Of a DNA stretch of 43,985 bases, positions 24,718 to 33,241 are shown piece by piece; within the stretch, counting starts at the first letter, position 1; every line of letters starts with the position of its first letter. The position numbers and the translations under genes were made by a program. The DNA is from Roseicyclus amphidinii (GTDB lineage Bacteria; Pseudomonadota; Alphaproteobacteria; Rhodobacterales; Rhodobacteraceae). The DNA is taken from positions 1 through 43,985 of the forward strand of contig NZ_JASJOE010000028.1 in assembly GCF_030163755.1 (NCBI RefSeq), written 5' to 3'. Below the pieces are notes generated by a model. It was not told where the DNA came from, did no database searches, and was given only the letters and a program-made list of their open reading frames with translations.

Positions 24718-25164
24718 TCAGCGGCGGCTGACGGTGCGGCTGTTCTGCGCGGCGATCACGGTGACCCTGCGGATCTCGGCCAGCTCGCGGTTGCTCAGCT
24801 GGGTGCCGGTGATCACTTCGCGCGATTGCGCCGTGCTGACCCGCGCGGGCGTGACCGGCGGGAAGACCCGGAATTCATAAGTGATGGAACCCTCGCCGCG
24901 CGCGACCTCGACCAGTTCGGCCTCCCAGAAGCCCTGCGTGGGCGGCAGGCCGGTGGCGCGGATGATGGCGCCTTGCGAGGTCGCCTCGACCGAGAGCGCG
25001 GTGACCTCGGCCACCAGGCCGCGCAGATCGGCGGGCTCGGCCGCTTCGACGGTCTCGACCCGCGTCTCGCGGTCGCCGCCGAACCAGTTGAGCGGGTTCA
25101 GACGGCTCGCGCCGCAGGCCGCAAGGCTGGTCACCAGGGCAAGGCTGAGGATCACGCGCAGCAT
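24718..25164 (-). CDS. Predicted lipoprotein of unknown function
   Basis: 148-aa protein with a lipoprotein signal MLRVILSLALVTSLAAC, where the Cys at residue 17 would be lipidated. The mature part has NPLNWFGG, a predicted alpha/beta domain rich in Val and Thr (VTALSVEATSQGAIIRATGL), and ends EIRRVTVIAAQNSRTVSRR. Not recognised as a named family; similar short lipoproteins are common in Rhodobacterales. Start 25164 is chosen because it directly precedes the signal sequence; the frame extends upstream but that part is Arg-rich. Confidence 0.75.
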   Translation of the reverse strand: MLRVILSLALVTSLAACGASRLNPLNWFGGDRETRVETVEAAEPADLRGLVAEVTALSVEATSQGAIIRATGLPPTQGFWEAELVEVARGEGSITYEFRVFPPVTPARVSTAQSREVITGTQLSNRELAEIRRVTVIAAQNSRTVSRR

Positions 25165-25310
25165 CGGCTTTCTCCGTCGGGGTCGTGCCCGTCTTGGGTA
25201 GCGCACCCGGCGCGCGAAGAAAAGCGAGGAAAACCCGGCTCTGGACGTGCGTGTCCCGGCGGCATAGGTCAGGGGCACCGTCAATGACCGACCGAGCGGA
25301 GAGAAGACCA

Positions 25311-25739
25311 GTGGCCAACCCCGCCTTCGAAGAGATCGCCGACACCTTCGAGTTCCTCGACGACTGGGAGGAGCGCTATCGCCATGTCATCGAGCTGGGC
25401 AAGGCGATGGAGCCGCTGGAGGACGCGGTGAAGGTGCCCGCGACCAAGGTCGACGGCTGCGCGAGCCAGGTCTGGATCCTGCCGCGGATCGAGGGCGAGG
25501 GGCCGGGTGCGGTGTTCCGGTTCCACGGCGACAGCGATGCGATGATCGTGCGCGGGCTGATCGCGGTGCTGCATGCGCTTTACGACGGGTTGAGCGTGGG
25601 CGAGGTGCTGAAGGTCGACGCGGGCGGCGAGCTGGCGCGGCTGGGGCTGAACGATCACCTGTCTTCGCAACGCTCGAACGGCCTCAGGGCGATGGTGGAG
25701 CGGATCAGATCGCTGGCGGCGGCCACGGCCGCCGCGTGA
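25311..25739 (+). CDS. sufE: SufE family cysteine desulfuration protein
   Basis: 142-aa sulfur acceptor that takes persulfide from a SufS-type cysteine desulfurase for Fe-S cluster assembly. The sulfur-accepting Cys50 lies in KVPATKVDGCASQVW, matching Cys51 of E. coli SufE. FEFLDDWEERYRHVIELGK is the family N-terminal helix and LSSQRSNGLRAMVERI the C-terminal one. A GTG at 25311 (M-ANPAFEEIA) is preferred because GGAGAG sits about 9 nt upstream and homologues begin there; the ATG at 25284 is the alternative. The other suf genes are not in the window. Confidence 0.92.
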   Translation: MANPAFEEIADTFEFLDDWEERYRHVIELGKAMEPLEDAVKVPATKVDGCASQVWILPRIEGEGPGAVFRFHGDSDAMIVRGLIAVLHALYDGLSVGEVLKVDAGGELARLGLNDHLSSQRSNGLRAMVERIRSLAAATAAA

Positions 25740-25745
25740 GGGGGG

Positions 25746-25812
25746 CGAAAAACTGCAGTTTTTCGGTTTCGGAAAGCTTCAGCTTTCCGCGTCGGAAAAC
25801 TTGAGTTTTCCG
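25746..25812. repeat. Array of three tandem 20-nt palindromes
   Basis: Palindrome 1 at 25746-25765 is a perfect 20-mer (core AAAACTGCAGTTTT). Palindrome 2 at 25770-25789 has 9-bp arms around TC (core AAAGCTTCAGCTTT). Palindrome 3 at 25793-25812 has 9-bp arms around TG (core AAAACTTGAGTTTT). Centres are 24 and 23 nt apart. The array fills the gap between the convergent sufE and DUF1638 genes, starting 7 nt after the sufE stop and ending 5 nt before the other stop. Confidence 0.9.
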
Positions 25813-25817
25813 GCGCG

Positions 25818-26447
25818 TCAGACCTGGCGGAGTGCCCCTTCGAGGTCACCGTAGCCGGTGAAGCGGCGCTCGAAGGCGAGCCCGAGAAAGGCCGCGCAGG
25901 CGCGGGCCTTCGCGGTCAGCTCCGGGTCGTCGGTCTGCGCCTGGTAGACCAGCGTGGTGTAATTTCCGAAATACATGTCGCGCAGTTGCGGGTGACGGTC
26001 GAGGCCGAGGGGCTTCGTCACGAAGGCGTCGAACTGCCGGACGAGGAAATCGGTCAGGTAGAAGGCCGTCATTTCCTCGCGCGCGGCGAAGGCGGCGTTG
26101 CCCTCGAAGAAGCTGTAGCAATGCGGCCCGTCCAGCATCTCCACGCCCAGTCGCGCGCAGGCCGCCTGCAGCAGCCCCCCCGTGCCGCAATCGGCGTAAA
26201 GGACGAAGACCTGTCCATAGTCGCCGCGCCGCGCCGTCACCGCCTCTTCGACGGCTGTGGGGATCTTCTCGGGGTGGTTGTGCAGGATCGCGGGCAGGCA
26301 ATGCAGGTCGAGGTGATCCCAGCCGTTCGCGGCCTTGAGGTCGAGGATTTCGCGCGCCAGCGCGCCGCAGCCGATCAGCAGCACGCGGCCGCGCCCTTCG
26401 GGTGCAAGGCCGGTCTCGGTCAGGGTCTGGTCGTCGAGCCGTGTCAT
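25818..26447 (-). CDS. DUF1638 domain protein
   Basis: 209-aa soluble protein. It has VLLIGCGALAREILDLKAAN near the N-terminus, HCLPAILHNHPEKIPTAVEE, YADCGTGGLLQAAC, GPHCYSFFEGN and RFTGYGDLEGAL. Several conserved Cys and His (CGAL, HCLPA, DCGTGG, HCY) suggest a bound metal. DUF1638 genes are commonly found in clusters with corrinoid proteins and B12-dependent methyltransferases; here such genes lie 2-5 kb upstream on the same strand. Start 26447 is 7 nt after the EamA stop. The in-frame ATG at 26519 would overlap EamA by 65 nt. Function unknown. Confidence 0.8.
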   Translation of the reverse strand: MTRLDDQTLTETGLAPEGRGRVLLIGCGALAREILDLKAANGWDHLDLHCLPAILHNHPEKIPTAVEEAVTARRGDYGQVFVLYADCGTGGLLQAACARLGVEMLDGPHCYSFFEGNAAFAAREEMTAFYLTDFLVRQFDAFVTKPLGLDRHPQLRDMYFGNYTTLVYQAQTDDPELTAKARACAAFLGLAFERRFTGYGDLEGALRQV

Positions 26448-26454
26448 GGGGCGA

Positions 26455-27345
26455 TCATGGGGCAGGGGGCGCGCGGCGGGAAGCCCTGCGCGCGGCATAT
26501 CGCGGTCCGAGAACGGCAAGGGCGAGGCCTGCCAGAACGGTCAGCCCGGCCAGCGCCTCGGGCGCGGTGACGCGTTCGCCCAGCACGACCGCAGCCGTGG
26601 CCAGCCCCACCACCGGGATCAGCAGCGCGAAGGGCGTGACCAGCGCCGCGGGATGGCGCGACAGGAGCGTGCCCCAGATCGAGTAGCCCAGCACCGTCGA
26701 GATCAACGCCACGTAGACCACCGCGCCCCAGCCCGCCGGGCTGAGGGCCATGACCGCCCCCCAGGGATCGGCGGTTTCGGTCATCAGCGACAGGCCGAGC
26801 ATCGGCAGCGGCGGCACGAGGCTGGCCCAGAGGAACAGCGCCAGCATGTCCACGCCCGGAAGGCGGCGCAGGACGAGGTTGCCGCAGGCCCAGCAGAGCG
26901 CACCGCAGAGGATCAGGCCGAGACCGATGAGGGTGATGTTGCCCCCCGAGGCCAGCCCGAACCCCGCCAGCCCGCAGGCCGCCAGCCCGATGCCCAAAAC
27001 CTGCACTAGGGTGATGCGCTCGCCGTAGACCAGCCAGGCCAGAAGGATCGTGAGCGGCACCTGGCTTTGCAGGATGAGCGAGGCGAGGCCCGCCGTCACG
27101 TCGGCCTGCAGGGCGGAGAACAGGAACCCGAACTGCCCCATGTTGATCAGCGCCCCCACCGCGAGGATCGCGGGCCAGCCCGCGGGGCGCGGAAACAGCG
27201 CGAGGAAGGGCACGAGGATGGCGAAGCGCAGCCCGACGAACAGAAGCGGGGGCAGCTCTTCGAGCGCGAGTTTCATCGCGCTGAAATTCGAGCCCCAGGC
27301 GAGGATCACGAGCCCCACGAGGGCAAGATCGCGGGGCGGCATCAT
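26455..27345 (-). CDS. EamA/DMT superfamily transporter
   Basis: 296-aa inner-membrane protein with ten hydrophobic helices in two EamA repeats. The first opens LVGLVILAWGSNFSAMKLAL, the second GLILCGALCWACGNLVLRRL. PLTILLAWLVYGERITLVQV and LLIPVVGLATAAVVLGERVT are the repeated GE motifs that end each half. Likely a drug/metabolite exporter; substrate unknown. The ATG overlaps the upstream phosphatase stop (ATGA), and DUF1638 starts 7 nt downstream, so the three form an operon. Confidence 0.9.
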   Translation of the reverse strand: MMPPRDLALVGLVILAWGSNFSAMKLALEELPPLLFVGLRFAILVPFLALFPRPAGWPAILAVGALINMGQFGFLFSALQADVTAGLASLILQSQVPLTILLAWLVYGERITLVQVLGIGLAACGLAGFGLASGGNITLIGLGLILCGALCWACGNLVLRRLPGVDMLALFLWASLVPPLPMLGLSLMTETADPWGAVMALSPAGWGAVVYVALISTVLGYSIWGTLLSRHPAALVTPFALLIPVVGLATAAVVLGERVTAPEALAGLTVLAGLALAVLGPRYAARRASRRAPPAP

Positions 27346-28076
27346 GGCGACATCGGCCTGACGGGGACGCGGCCCGCGTCGGTCAGGACGAAGACGCGCC
27401 CGTCCTCCTCGATGGCGACGGCGCTCACCGGTCCGCCATAGGCGGCCCCGGTGTCGATGGCGAGCCGGTTGGGGTGCAGCTCGACCCGCTCGACCGGGGT
27501 GTGACCGTGGACCACCAGCGCGCCATGGTCGCGGGTGTCGCTCAGGAACGGCTCCCGGATCCAGACGAGGTCGTCGATGTCCTGCGCCTCGAGCGGCACA
27601 CCGGGGCGGACCCCGGCATGGGCGAGGAACACCTGCGGGGTCGCAAGGGATGGCGGGCGGTCGCGCAGGAAGGCCAGGTGCGCCTCGGGCACGCGGGCGC
27701 GCGCGGCAAGCTGTGGGTCGGGAGCGTCCCGTGCGACCCCGTAGGAGGCCAGCGTGTCCAATCCGCCCACCTGCGGGCTGAGATAGCCCAGACCGGCGCG
27801 AAGCCTCGGGTCCGGGCGCGGAACCGGTTCGAGGAACCGGGTGAACATCCTGTCGTGATTGCTGGTCAGGGTTTCGATGCGCGCATCCTCGGCATGACGC
27901 GCCATGACGAAGGCGACCACCCCCGCGCTGTCGGGGCCCCGATCGACGAGGTCGCCCACATGCACCAGCGGCGCATCGGTGCCGGCTTCGCGCGCGCGGT
28001 CCGTCTCAACGCGGTCATGCGCCGCGCGGAGCAGGTCGAGATGGCCGTGGATGTCGCCGATGGCGTAGATCGTCAT
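27342..28076 (-). CDS. PPP-family metallophosphoesterase
   Basis: 244-aa phosphatase related to bacterial Ser/Thr protein phosphatases, PrpE and ApaH. Metal-site motifs in order: IYAIGDIHGHLDLL, VHVGDLVDRGPDS, TLTSNHDRMF (in place of the usual GNHE) and VVHGHTPVERVEL. A C-terminal block reads RLAIDTGAAYGGPVSAVAI. Substrate could be phosphoproteins or dinucleotide polyphosphates. It overlaps EamA by 4 nt and follows the GNAT gene with a 42-nt gap, in a run of minus-strand genes. Confidence 0.9.
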   Translation of the reverse strand: MTIYAIGDIHGHLDLLRAAHDRVETDRAREAGTDAPLVHVGDLVDRGPDSAGVVAFVMARHAEDARIETLTSNHDRMFTRFLEPVPRPDPRLRAGLGYLSPQVGGLDTLASYGVARDAPDPQLAARARVPEAHLAFLRDRPPSLATPQVFLAHAGVRPGVPLEAQDIDDLVWIREPFLSDTRDHGALVVHGHTPVERVELHPNRLAIDTGAAYGGPVSAVAIEEDGRVFVLTDAGRVPVRPMSP

Positions 28077-28118
28077 GCGCCGACCAAACGCCCACGGGCG
28101 GCAAAGCGCAAGACCCGG

Positions 28119-28544
28119 TCAGTCCAGCGGGTGCGAGAACATCGCCAGCCGCGTGCCGGTGCGGCTCCAGCGCAGGCTCTGCCAAAACCCCTCGGCCATG
28201 TCGGTGGGGTCGGACACCACCCAGATTTCGGTGCAGCCAAGGCGGCGCGCATGGTCCGCGCAGGTCATCACCAGACGCGTGCCGATACCCTGCCTGCGCC
28301 ACGGGCCCGCGACCCCGATCTCGTTGATCCACCATTGCGGGCGTTTGTCGGGGTGGTGATGCACCACGCCCGAGCACATGCCGACCATCAGGTCGCGTTC
28401 GACGGCGACGGCGATGTGCAGATGCGGGGCTGCGAGGAAGTCATCGGTCAGAAGCGGATCGGGGGGCGCATCGAACACGTCCTCGTGGACGTGGCGGAAA
28501 AGGCCCGCGTCGATGCGGCGTGCGATGAAGACGGAAACGGCCAT
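28119..28544 (-). CDS. GNAT family N-acetyltransferase
   Basis: 141-aa GNAT enzyme. The acetyl-CoA binding motif A is visible as INEIGVAGPWRRQGIGTRLV; motif B is AEGFWQSLRWSRTG. The layout (AVAVERDLMVGMCSGVVHHH in the central strands) resembles small-molecule acetyltransferases including aminoglycoside 6'-type enzymes, but the acceptor cannot be told. It lies between a terminator hairpin (28569-28602) and the phosphatase gene on the same strand. Confidence 0.85.
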   Translation of the reverse strand: MAVSVFIARRIDAGLFRHVHEDVFDAPPDPLLTDDFLAAPHLHIAVAVERDLMVGMCSGVVHHHPDKRPQWWINEIGVAGPWRRQGIGTRLVMTCADHARRLGCTEIWVVSDPTDMAEGFWQSLRWSRTGTRLAMFSHPLD

Positions 28545-28568
28545 GTGCCCCCATTACCTTGGAAAACG

Positions 28569-28602
28569 AAACCGGCCCAGCCTCAAAAGGCCGGGCCGGT
28601 TT
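28569..28602 (-). terminator. Terminator after the corrinoid protein gene
   Basis: AAACCGGCCC (28569-28578) pairs perfectly with GGGCCGGTTT (28593-28602). Read on the minus strand, the stem is followed by CGTTTTCC, 24 nt after the corrinoid gene stop. Confidence 0.7.
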
Positions 28603-28626
28603 TCGCTACCGGAGAGGCAGCGCCGC

Positions 28627-29331
<705 letters not shown>

Positions 29332-29498
29332 GGGGGCGTCTCCTGTCTGCTGGCCCCGCGCGATGCGCGTGTGGATTGGTTCGTAGTCGAATTACGTCCC
29401 GGCGAATGCCGAATTGCGACATGGGCCGCGCGCGGCGCGACCCGGAGGGATTGTTTCCGCCCCGGTTTTTGGGCGCGAAGCGTGGTTGCGGGCACCGC

Positions 29499-29588
29499 GC
29501 GAGAATTTTGCAAAATTCTCGCCACGCCCTTGCAAGGGCGTGAACAAGAGCCTTGCAAGGCTCTGGCCGGTTTCTTGCAAGAAACCGG
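29499..29588. repeat. Array of four tandem palindromes centred on TTGCAA
   Basis: Perfect palindromes at 29499-29522 (24 nt), 29523-29542 (20 nt), 29547-29564 (18 nt) and 29567-29588 (22 nt). All four share the central TTGCAA, but their arms differ: AGAATTTTGCAAAATTCT, CGCCCTTGCAAGGGCG, AGAGCCTTGCAAGGCT, GGTTTCTTGCAAGAAACC. Centres are 22, 23 and 22 nt apart. The array ends 6 nt before the stop of the minus-strand gene at 29595, i.e. it is that gene's immediate 3' region. Confidence 0.92.
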
Positions 29589-29594
29589 GGCGCG

Positions 29595-29846
29595 TCAGTC
29601 GAGCCTGCGCAGGGGCTCCGCGTTGCAGAACACCACCACCTGCCCGCCGTTGACCACGGCGCGATAGCCGCGCCGATGCAGCTCCGCGCGAAAGCGCGGC
29701 CAGCCGACGATGCGCTCGACATCGCGGGCCTTTCGTCGGACGACGCCGCCGCGGATCGCGGCATCCGACGAGAACATGTGATGAAGCCAGAGCTCGGGGT
29801 CGACGCTTGGCGGATTGGGCGGGGCGATTGCAAAAAGATCCGGCAT
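29595..29846 (-). CDS. Small conserved hypothetical protein of the methyltransferase cluster
   Basis: 83-aa soluble protein, MPDLFAIAPPNPPSVDPELW then LHHMFSSDAAIRGGVVRRKA, RDVERIVGWPRFRAELHRRG and AVVNGGQVVVFCNAEPLRRL. Not a named family I can define. From memory, similar short proteins near corrinoid genes in Rhodobacterales are sometimes labelled phosphoribosylanthranilate isomerase; no isomerase motif is present, so I do not use that name. It lies between the methyltransferase and the corrinoid gene on the same strand, which suggests a helper role. Its 3' end abuts the four-palindrome array. Confidence 0.7.
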   Translation of the reverse strand: MPDLFAIAPPNPPSVDPELWLHHMFSSDAAIRGGVVRRKARDVERIVGWPRFRAELHRRGYRAVVNGGQVVVFCNAEPLRRLD

Positions 29847-29902
29847 GGCTCCAACTCTGCCACCGGTGCGGTTAACGTGACCCTAACAGCCGGGAGATCA
29901 CG

Positions 29903-30498
29903 ATGGACTGGGACAGCCGCTACGCGCGCGAAGACTATCTTTTCGGGCAGGCCCCCGCGGCCTTCCTGGTGGCGCAGGCGCATCATCTGCCGCCGGGCGC
30001 GCGGGTGCTGTCGGTTGCCGACGGCGAGGGGCGCAATGCCGTTCACCTTGCCCGGCTCGGCCATCGGGTCACCGCCTTCGACATCAGCCCCAATGCCATC
30101 GCCAAGGCCCGTGCGCTGGCCGCCGAGGCCGAGGTCGAGGTCGCCTTCCAGGTCTCCACGCTCGAGGCCTGGGACTGGTCCGAACCGGTCGATGCGCTGG
30201 TCGCGGTCTTCATCCAGTTCCTGCCGCCCGCGGCGCGCGAGGCGGCGTTCGCACGCTTCGCCGCAGCGATCCGGCCCGGGGGCCTGTTGCTCCTGCACGG
30301 CTATGCGCCGCGGCAGGTGGGGTATGGCACGGGCGGCCCGAAGGCCGCCGAGAACATGTATACCGAGGCCCTGCTGGCCGAGGCCTTTGCCGGCTGGGAG
30401 ATCCTGCACAGCGCCGATTACGACGCCGAGATCGAAGAGGGAACAGCCCATTCGGGCCGCTCCGCGCTGGTGGATTTCGTTGCGCGCAAGCCGGGTCA

Positions 30499-30502
<4 letters not shown>
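29903..30502 (+). CDS. Class I SAM-dependent methyltransferase
   Basis: 199-aa methyltransferase of the TehB/thiopurine-like group. It starts WDSRYAREDYLFGQAPAAFL; the SAM-binding motif I is VLSVADGEGRNAVHLARLG, followed by VTAFDISPNAIAKARALA. Motif post-II is DALVAVFIQFLPPAAR. The acceptor is unknown. GGAG lies 8 nt before the ATG. It is the only plus-strand gene in this stretch, and its last 4 nt overlap the end of the convergent methyltransferase gene at 30499. Confidence 0.9.
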
Positions 30503-31515
<1,013 letters not shown>

Positions 31516-31591
31516 CGGGGTCTCCGTGGGATCGAGGGCGCGCGGAGCTCACTTGGCGGTTTCACCCGTTATGAGCAAGGCGCAAATTTTG

Positions 31592-31617
31592 CATGAAGAT
31601 CATGAGCGAGGCTCATG
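31592..31617. promoter_or_regulatory. Overlapping inverted repeats upstream of the homocysteine methyltransferase
   Basis: CATGA-AGA-TCATG (31592-31604) and CATGAGC-GAG-GCTCATG (31601-31617) share their middle half-site. They lie about 77-102 nt upstream of the methyltransferase ATG. A further ATGAGC occurs at 31571. Candidate binding site for a methionine-related regulator, which is not in the window. Confidence 0.45.
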
Positions 31618-31629
31618 TCCGAAATGCGA

Positions 31630-31656
31630 ACGGCCCCGCCGGTCGGGCGGGGCCGT
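31630..31656 (-). terminator. Terminator after the zeta-subunit gene
   Basis: ACGGCCCCGCC (31630-31640) pairs perfectly with GGCGGGGCCGT (31646-31656) around a 5-nt loop. It lies 40 nt past the DUF1476 stop. T runs are short on the minus strand (TTCGCATTTCG), and on the plus strand CGAAAAAG follows. Confidence 0.6.
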
Positions 31657-31695
31657 CGAAAAAGCATCCGGGCCGGGGCACGGGTCGTCGAGCGA

Positions 31696-32010
31696 TCAGC
31701 TTTCGTTCAGCAGCTGGCCCTTGGCCTCGGCGAGAAGCGCATCGTATTTGCGGCGCACCTCGGCCTCGGCCACCCGGTCGCCGAGGTCGCCCATCACCTT
31801 GCGCATCACGTCTTCGTGGCCGGCTTCCTCGAAGTCGGCCTTCACCACCTCTTTCGCGTAGGCCTCGGCCTCGTCGCCGGTCTTGCCGAGGATGTCGGCC
31901 ACCCAAAGGCCCATCAGCTTGTTGCGCCGCGCCTCGGCCCGGAACTGCATTTCCTGATCATGGGCGAACTTGTTCTCGAACGCGTTCTCGCGGTCGTCGA
32001 AGGTGGTCAT
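31696..32010 (-). CDS. F1-ATPase inhibitory zeta subunit (DUF1476)
   Basis: 104-aa protein matching the zeta subunit first found in the Paracoccus denitrificans F1Fo-ATP synthase, where its N-terminus blocks ATP hydrolysis by entering F1. It starts MTTFDDRENAFENKFAHDQE, the inhibitory segment, and continues as a helical bundle (RAEARRNKLMGLWVADILGK, then FEEAGHEDVMRKVMGDLGDR). Length equals the Paracoccus protein. The ATG at 32010 has GGAGAG 4 nt upstream; an ATG four codons earlier is less likely. Divergent from purC. No atp genes are nearby. Confidence 0.9.
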   Translation of the reverse strand: MTTFDDRENAFENKFAHDQEMQFRAEARRNKLMGLWVADILGKTGDEAEAYAKEVVKADFEEAGHEDVMRKVMGDLGDRVAEAEVRRKYDALLAEAKGQLLNES

Positions 32011-32095
32011 CGGGCTCTCCATCGTCCAATTGGCCTGTTGACGTCAGTTTAGGGCGCGCGGCGGACCGGCTGCAAGCGCCGATGCCCGGCCTCGC

Positions 32096-32124
32096 TTGCG
32101 ACACAGCGCGCTTTGCCCTATAGG
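32096..32124 (+). promoter_or_regulatory. Promoter of the purC operon
   Basis: TTGCGA (32096-32101), 17-nt spacer, TATAGG (32119-32124). The predicted start near 32131 gives a 55-nt leader to purC. Confidence 0.55.
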
Positions 32125-32185
32125 CGCGTCAGGTTAAGGGCGCGTGACCGCATACCGCCCCACAGACAATTCCGGGAAGACATGC

Positions 32186-32947
32186 ATGGCACGCCGCAAG
32201 AAGGTCTACGAAGGCAAGGCCAAGATCCTCTATGAAGGCCCCGAGCCCGGCACGCTGGTGCAGTATTTCAAGGATGACGCCACCGCGTTCAACGCCGAGA
32301 AGCGGGCGACGGTCGAGGGCAAGGGCGTGCTGAACAACCGGCTGTCGGAATTCTTCATGACCGGCCTGAACTCGGTCGGGGTGCCGACGCATTTCATCCG
32401 CCGCCTTAACATGCGCGAGCAGCTGATCCGCGCGGTCGAGATCATTCCGCTGGAAGTGGTGGTGCGCAACGTCGCCGCAGGCTCCATTTCCAAGCGGCTG
32501 GGCATCGAGGAGGGCACGGCGCTGCCGCGGCCGATCGTCGAGTTCTATTTCAAGAACGACGATCTGGGCGACCCGCTGGTCAGCGAGGAGCACATCATCG
32601 CCTTCGGCTGGGCCACGCAGCAGGATCTCGACGACATGGTCTCGCTCGCGCTGCGGGTGAACGACTTCCTGTCGGGCCTGATGCTGGGCGTCGGCATCAA
32701 GCTGGTCGACTTCAAGATCGAGATCGGCCGGATCTGGGATGGCGACTACATGCGCCTGATCGTTGCCGACGAGATCAGCCCGGATTCGTGTCGCCTGTGG
32801 GATATCGAGACCGGCCAGAAGCTCGACAAGGACGTGTTCCGCCGCGATCTCGGCAATCTCGCCGATGCCTACACGGAAGTGGCCCGCCGTCTCGGCGTGA
32901 TGCCGCAACGCGAGACGGGCACGACGAAGCCGACGCTGATCAACTGA
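32186..32947 (+). CDS. purC: Phosphoribosylaminoimidazole-succinocarboxamide (SAICAR) synthase
   Basis: 253-aa enzyme joining aspartate to CAIR in de novo purine synthesis. It starts [20 protein letters not shown], the ATP-binding glycine-rich/KAK block, with [15 protein letters not shown] and [20 protein letters not shown] as the SAICAR synthase signatures, and [10 protein letters not shown] for ADP/Mg binding. The start at 32186 is preferred over an upstream ATG at 32144 because it fits homologues and follows GGGAAG. First gene of purC-purS-adh-purQ. Confidence 0.96.
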   Translation: MARRKKVYEGKAKILYEGPEPGTLVQYFKDDATAFNAEKRATVEGKGVLNNRLSEFFMTGLNSVGVPTHFIRRLNMREQLIRAVEIIPLEVVVRNVAAGSISKRLGIEEGTALPRPIVEFYFKNDDLGDPLVSEEHIIAFGWATQQDLDDMVSLALRVNDFLSGLMLGVGIKLVDFKIEIGRIWDGDYMRLIVADEISPDSCRLWDIETGQKLDKDVFRRDLGNLADAYTEVARRLGVMPQRETGTTKPTLIN

Positions 32948-32975
32948 CGCAGGCGCCCGGTGGCAGCCGGGGGAT

Positions 32976-33000
32976 TGCGTATTTTTGGAAAGATGAAGGG
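32976..33000 (+). repeat. Intercistronic repeat element, copy 3 (purC-purS gap)
   Basis: TGCGTATTTTTGGAAAG then ATGAAGGG, 21 of 25 matches to copies 1 and 2. It begins 29 nt after the purC stop. The ATG inside it (32993) is in frame with purS, and its AAGGGG end is the ribosome site for the purS ATG at 33011. Confidence 0.8.
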
Positions 33001-33010
33001 GATGGGCGCG

Positions 33011-33241
33011 ATGAAGGCCACCGTGACCGTGATGCTGAAGCAGGGCGTGCTGGACCCGCAGGGCGAGGCGGTGAAATCGGCGCTGGGCGCTTTGGGCTTC
33101 GCCGGCGTGAACGGCGTGCGGCAGGGCAAGGTGATCGAGCTGGACCTGGCCGATGGCACGACCGAGGCCGACGTCACCGCGATGTGCGAGAAGCTGCTCG
33201 CCAATACCGTCATCGAAAGCTACCGGGTGGAGATGGGCTGA
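33011..33241 (+). CDS. purS: Phosphoribosylformylglycinamidine synthase subunit PurS
   Basis: 76-aa small subunit that bridges PurL and PurQ in FGAM synthase. It runs MKATVTVMLKQGVLDPQGEA, VKSALGALGF, VIELDLADGTTEADVTAMCE and ends ANTVIESYRVEMG, all typical of PurS. Length is normal (76-84 aa). The ATG at 33011 has AAGGGG about 9 nt upstream, supplied by the repeat element. An in-frame ATG at 32993 would add MKGMGA. Its stop overlaps the start of the alcohol dehydrogenase by one base (TGATG). Confidence 0.93.
   Translation: MKATVTVMLKQGVLDPQGEAVKSALGALGFAGVNGVRQGKVIELDLADGTTEADVTAMCEKLLANTVIESYRVEMG

Noticed and set aside
25746-25812. Ordinary pair of intrinsic terminators for two convergent genes
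   Set aside because: Three palindromes at fixed spacing with near-zero loops and no terminal T run after the last stem do not fit a standard terminator, though termination may still be part of their role.
29499-29588. CRISPR array
   Set aside because: Regular spacing but no constant repeat longer than 6 nt and no distinct spacers; each unit is itself a palindrome, and no cas genes are present.
29595-29846. Phosphoribosylanthranilate isomerase
   Set aside because: Only 83 aa, with no TrpF barrel motif.
31516-31695. SAM or SAH riboswitch upstream of the homocysteine methyltransferase
   Set aside because: Inverted repeats are short DNA-type palindromes; no pseudoknot or conserved core of SAM-II or SAM/SAH types could be traced by eye.
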